Under the pieces are notes generated by a model. The model was given only the letters and a program-made list of their open reading frames with translations, was not told the origin of the DNA and ran no database searches. From an uncultured Lachnospiraceae bacterium (GTDB lineage: Bacteria; Bacillota; Clostridia; Lachnospirales; Lachnospiraceae), in contig CACZNZ010000022.1 of the NCBI GenBank assembly GCA_902782625.1, forward strand, positions 1 through 7,019: a stretch of 7,019 nt of DNA, given 5' to 3'. Made by a program: the position numbers and the translations under genes. Shown in pieces: positions 6,465-7,019 of the stretch; the first letter of the stretch is position 1; every line of letters starts with the position of its first letter.

Positions 6465-7019
6465 TCATTTGCCGGCAAGCTCAGGTTTCAGGACAATTAT
6501 CTGGGCTCCATATTCTTTTCCCGTATCAATACTGCTTTGTTCCAGGAAAACCACTTTGTCAAATTCTTTTGTGAACTTTTCCACCTTTGCGATCACATTA
6601 AATCCAAATCCTTTTTGATCGTCACGGTAATGCATTGGAATCACCTTCTTTGGTTCGAGCAGCCGGACGATCTTTGCCGCTTTTTTTGCATCGATCGTAA
6701 AGAACCCCCCGACAGGAATCATCAGCACATCCAGATTCCTGCATTCTTCTATCTGATCTCTGGTCAGATCAGACCCGATATCTCCCAAATGTGCAATCCT
6801 GCTCTCTCCGTCATCAAGAATCGTCATCTTATTCTTTCCTCGCAGCAGGCCTTTCTTGCTGTCATGATATCCGTTAAGCTGTGTAATCTGAAACGGACAG
6901 GTTCTTTCCGGAAGGATCTTTACATTTTCTCTTCCATTATGATCTCCGTGTTCATGGCTGCAGATTACCATGTGCGCTTCCTCTCTCACGGGAGAAAGCC
7001 CGGGAACCGTTCCGTCCCC
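6465..7019 (-). CDS. Metallo-beta-lactamase-fold hydrolase (UlaG/YtkL-like), N-terminus missing
   Basis: The frame is open to the window edge, so the 184 residues seen are the C-terminal part of a longer protein. The GTG at 6989 is most likely an internal Val, since family-typical sequence (DGTVPGLSPVREEA) precedes it. Visible metal-binding residues, counted from the first in-window codon, are the HEHGDH motif (H22, H24, D26, H27), H77 and D80 in IAHLGD, and H130 in IPMHYR; H52 in YHDSKKG is a further candidate. This pattern belongs to the Lactamase_B_3-like, UlaG-related group, cytosolic hydrolases with mostly unknown substrates; it does not indicate antibiotic resistance. Only the first beta strands, including the usual opening GHSSF/DPY-type region, are expected to be missing. 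It runs in the same direction as the c-di-GMP gene, 84 bases upstream of it. A functional link is not shown. Confidence 0.88.
   Translation of the reverse strand, partial: GDGTVPGLSPVREEAHMVICSHEHGDHNGRENVKILPERTCPFQITQLNGYHDSKKGLLRGKNKMTILDDGESRIAHLGDIGSDLTRDQIEECRNLDVLMIPVGGFFTIDAKKAAKIVRLLEPKKVIPMHYRDDQKGFGFNVIAKVEKFTKEFDKVVFLEQSSIDTGKEYGAQIIVLKPELAGK

Noticed and set aside
6469..6478. Perfect palindrome TTGCCGGCAA near the end of the metallo-hydrolase gene
   Set aside because: It has no loop and no following T run, so it is not a convincing terminator; a 10-base palindrome alone is weak evidence for an operator.
6465..6989. Metallo-hydrolase as a complete gene starting with GTG at 6989
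   Set aside because: The same frame stays open to the window edge with family-like residues before that codon, and the first beta strands of the fold would be missing.

Overview
The window reads as ordinary chromosomal DNA of a low-to-moderate GC Gram-positive anaerobe of the class Clostridia, most likely a gut Lachnospiraceae-type bacterium. This is inferred from the gene set (DegV-type fatty-acid-binding protein, TrpB2-type enzyme, PepT-like M20 peptidase, Clostridia-style lipoprotein), strong AAGGAGG-type ribosome binding sites and dense gene packing. No mobile element, rRNA, tRNA, CRISPR array or phage gene was seen.

Layout: two plus-strand genes occupy the left end: the C-terminus of a TrpB-like PLP enzyme (2-295, cut by the window edge) and a complete PepT-like M20 metallopeptidase (301-1389). 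Facing them is a leftward set: a metallo-beta-lactamase-fold hydrolase (6465-7019, N-terminus outside the window), then a 1014-residue c-di-GMP signalling protein (3336-6380), an uncharacterised lipoprotein (2264-3289) and a DegV-family protein (1396-2259). The two gene sets converge with only 6 bases between stop codons. A hairpin followed by a T run, lying inside the 3' end of the peptidase gene, is the probable terminator of the leftward operon. The 84-base gap at 6381-6464 carries the best promoter candidate, so the c-di-GMP protein, lipoprotein and DegV genes probably form one transcript.

The most notable object is the c-di-GMP protein. Its order is receiver, degenerate GGDEF (GADTF), intact EAL, two tandem PAS-like copies, and intact GGDEF. 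It therefore carries a predicted phosphodiesterase and a predicted diguanylate cyclase in one chain, each with its own apparent sensor or regulatory domain. It sits directly upstream of a surface lipoprotein of unknown role and a predicted fatty-acid carrier, a combination with no obvious textbook explanation. No wholly new system is evident; most genes belong to recognisable families.
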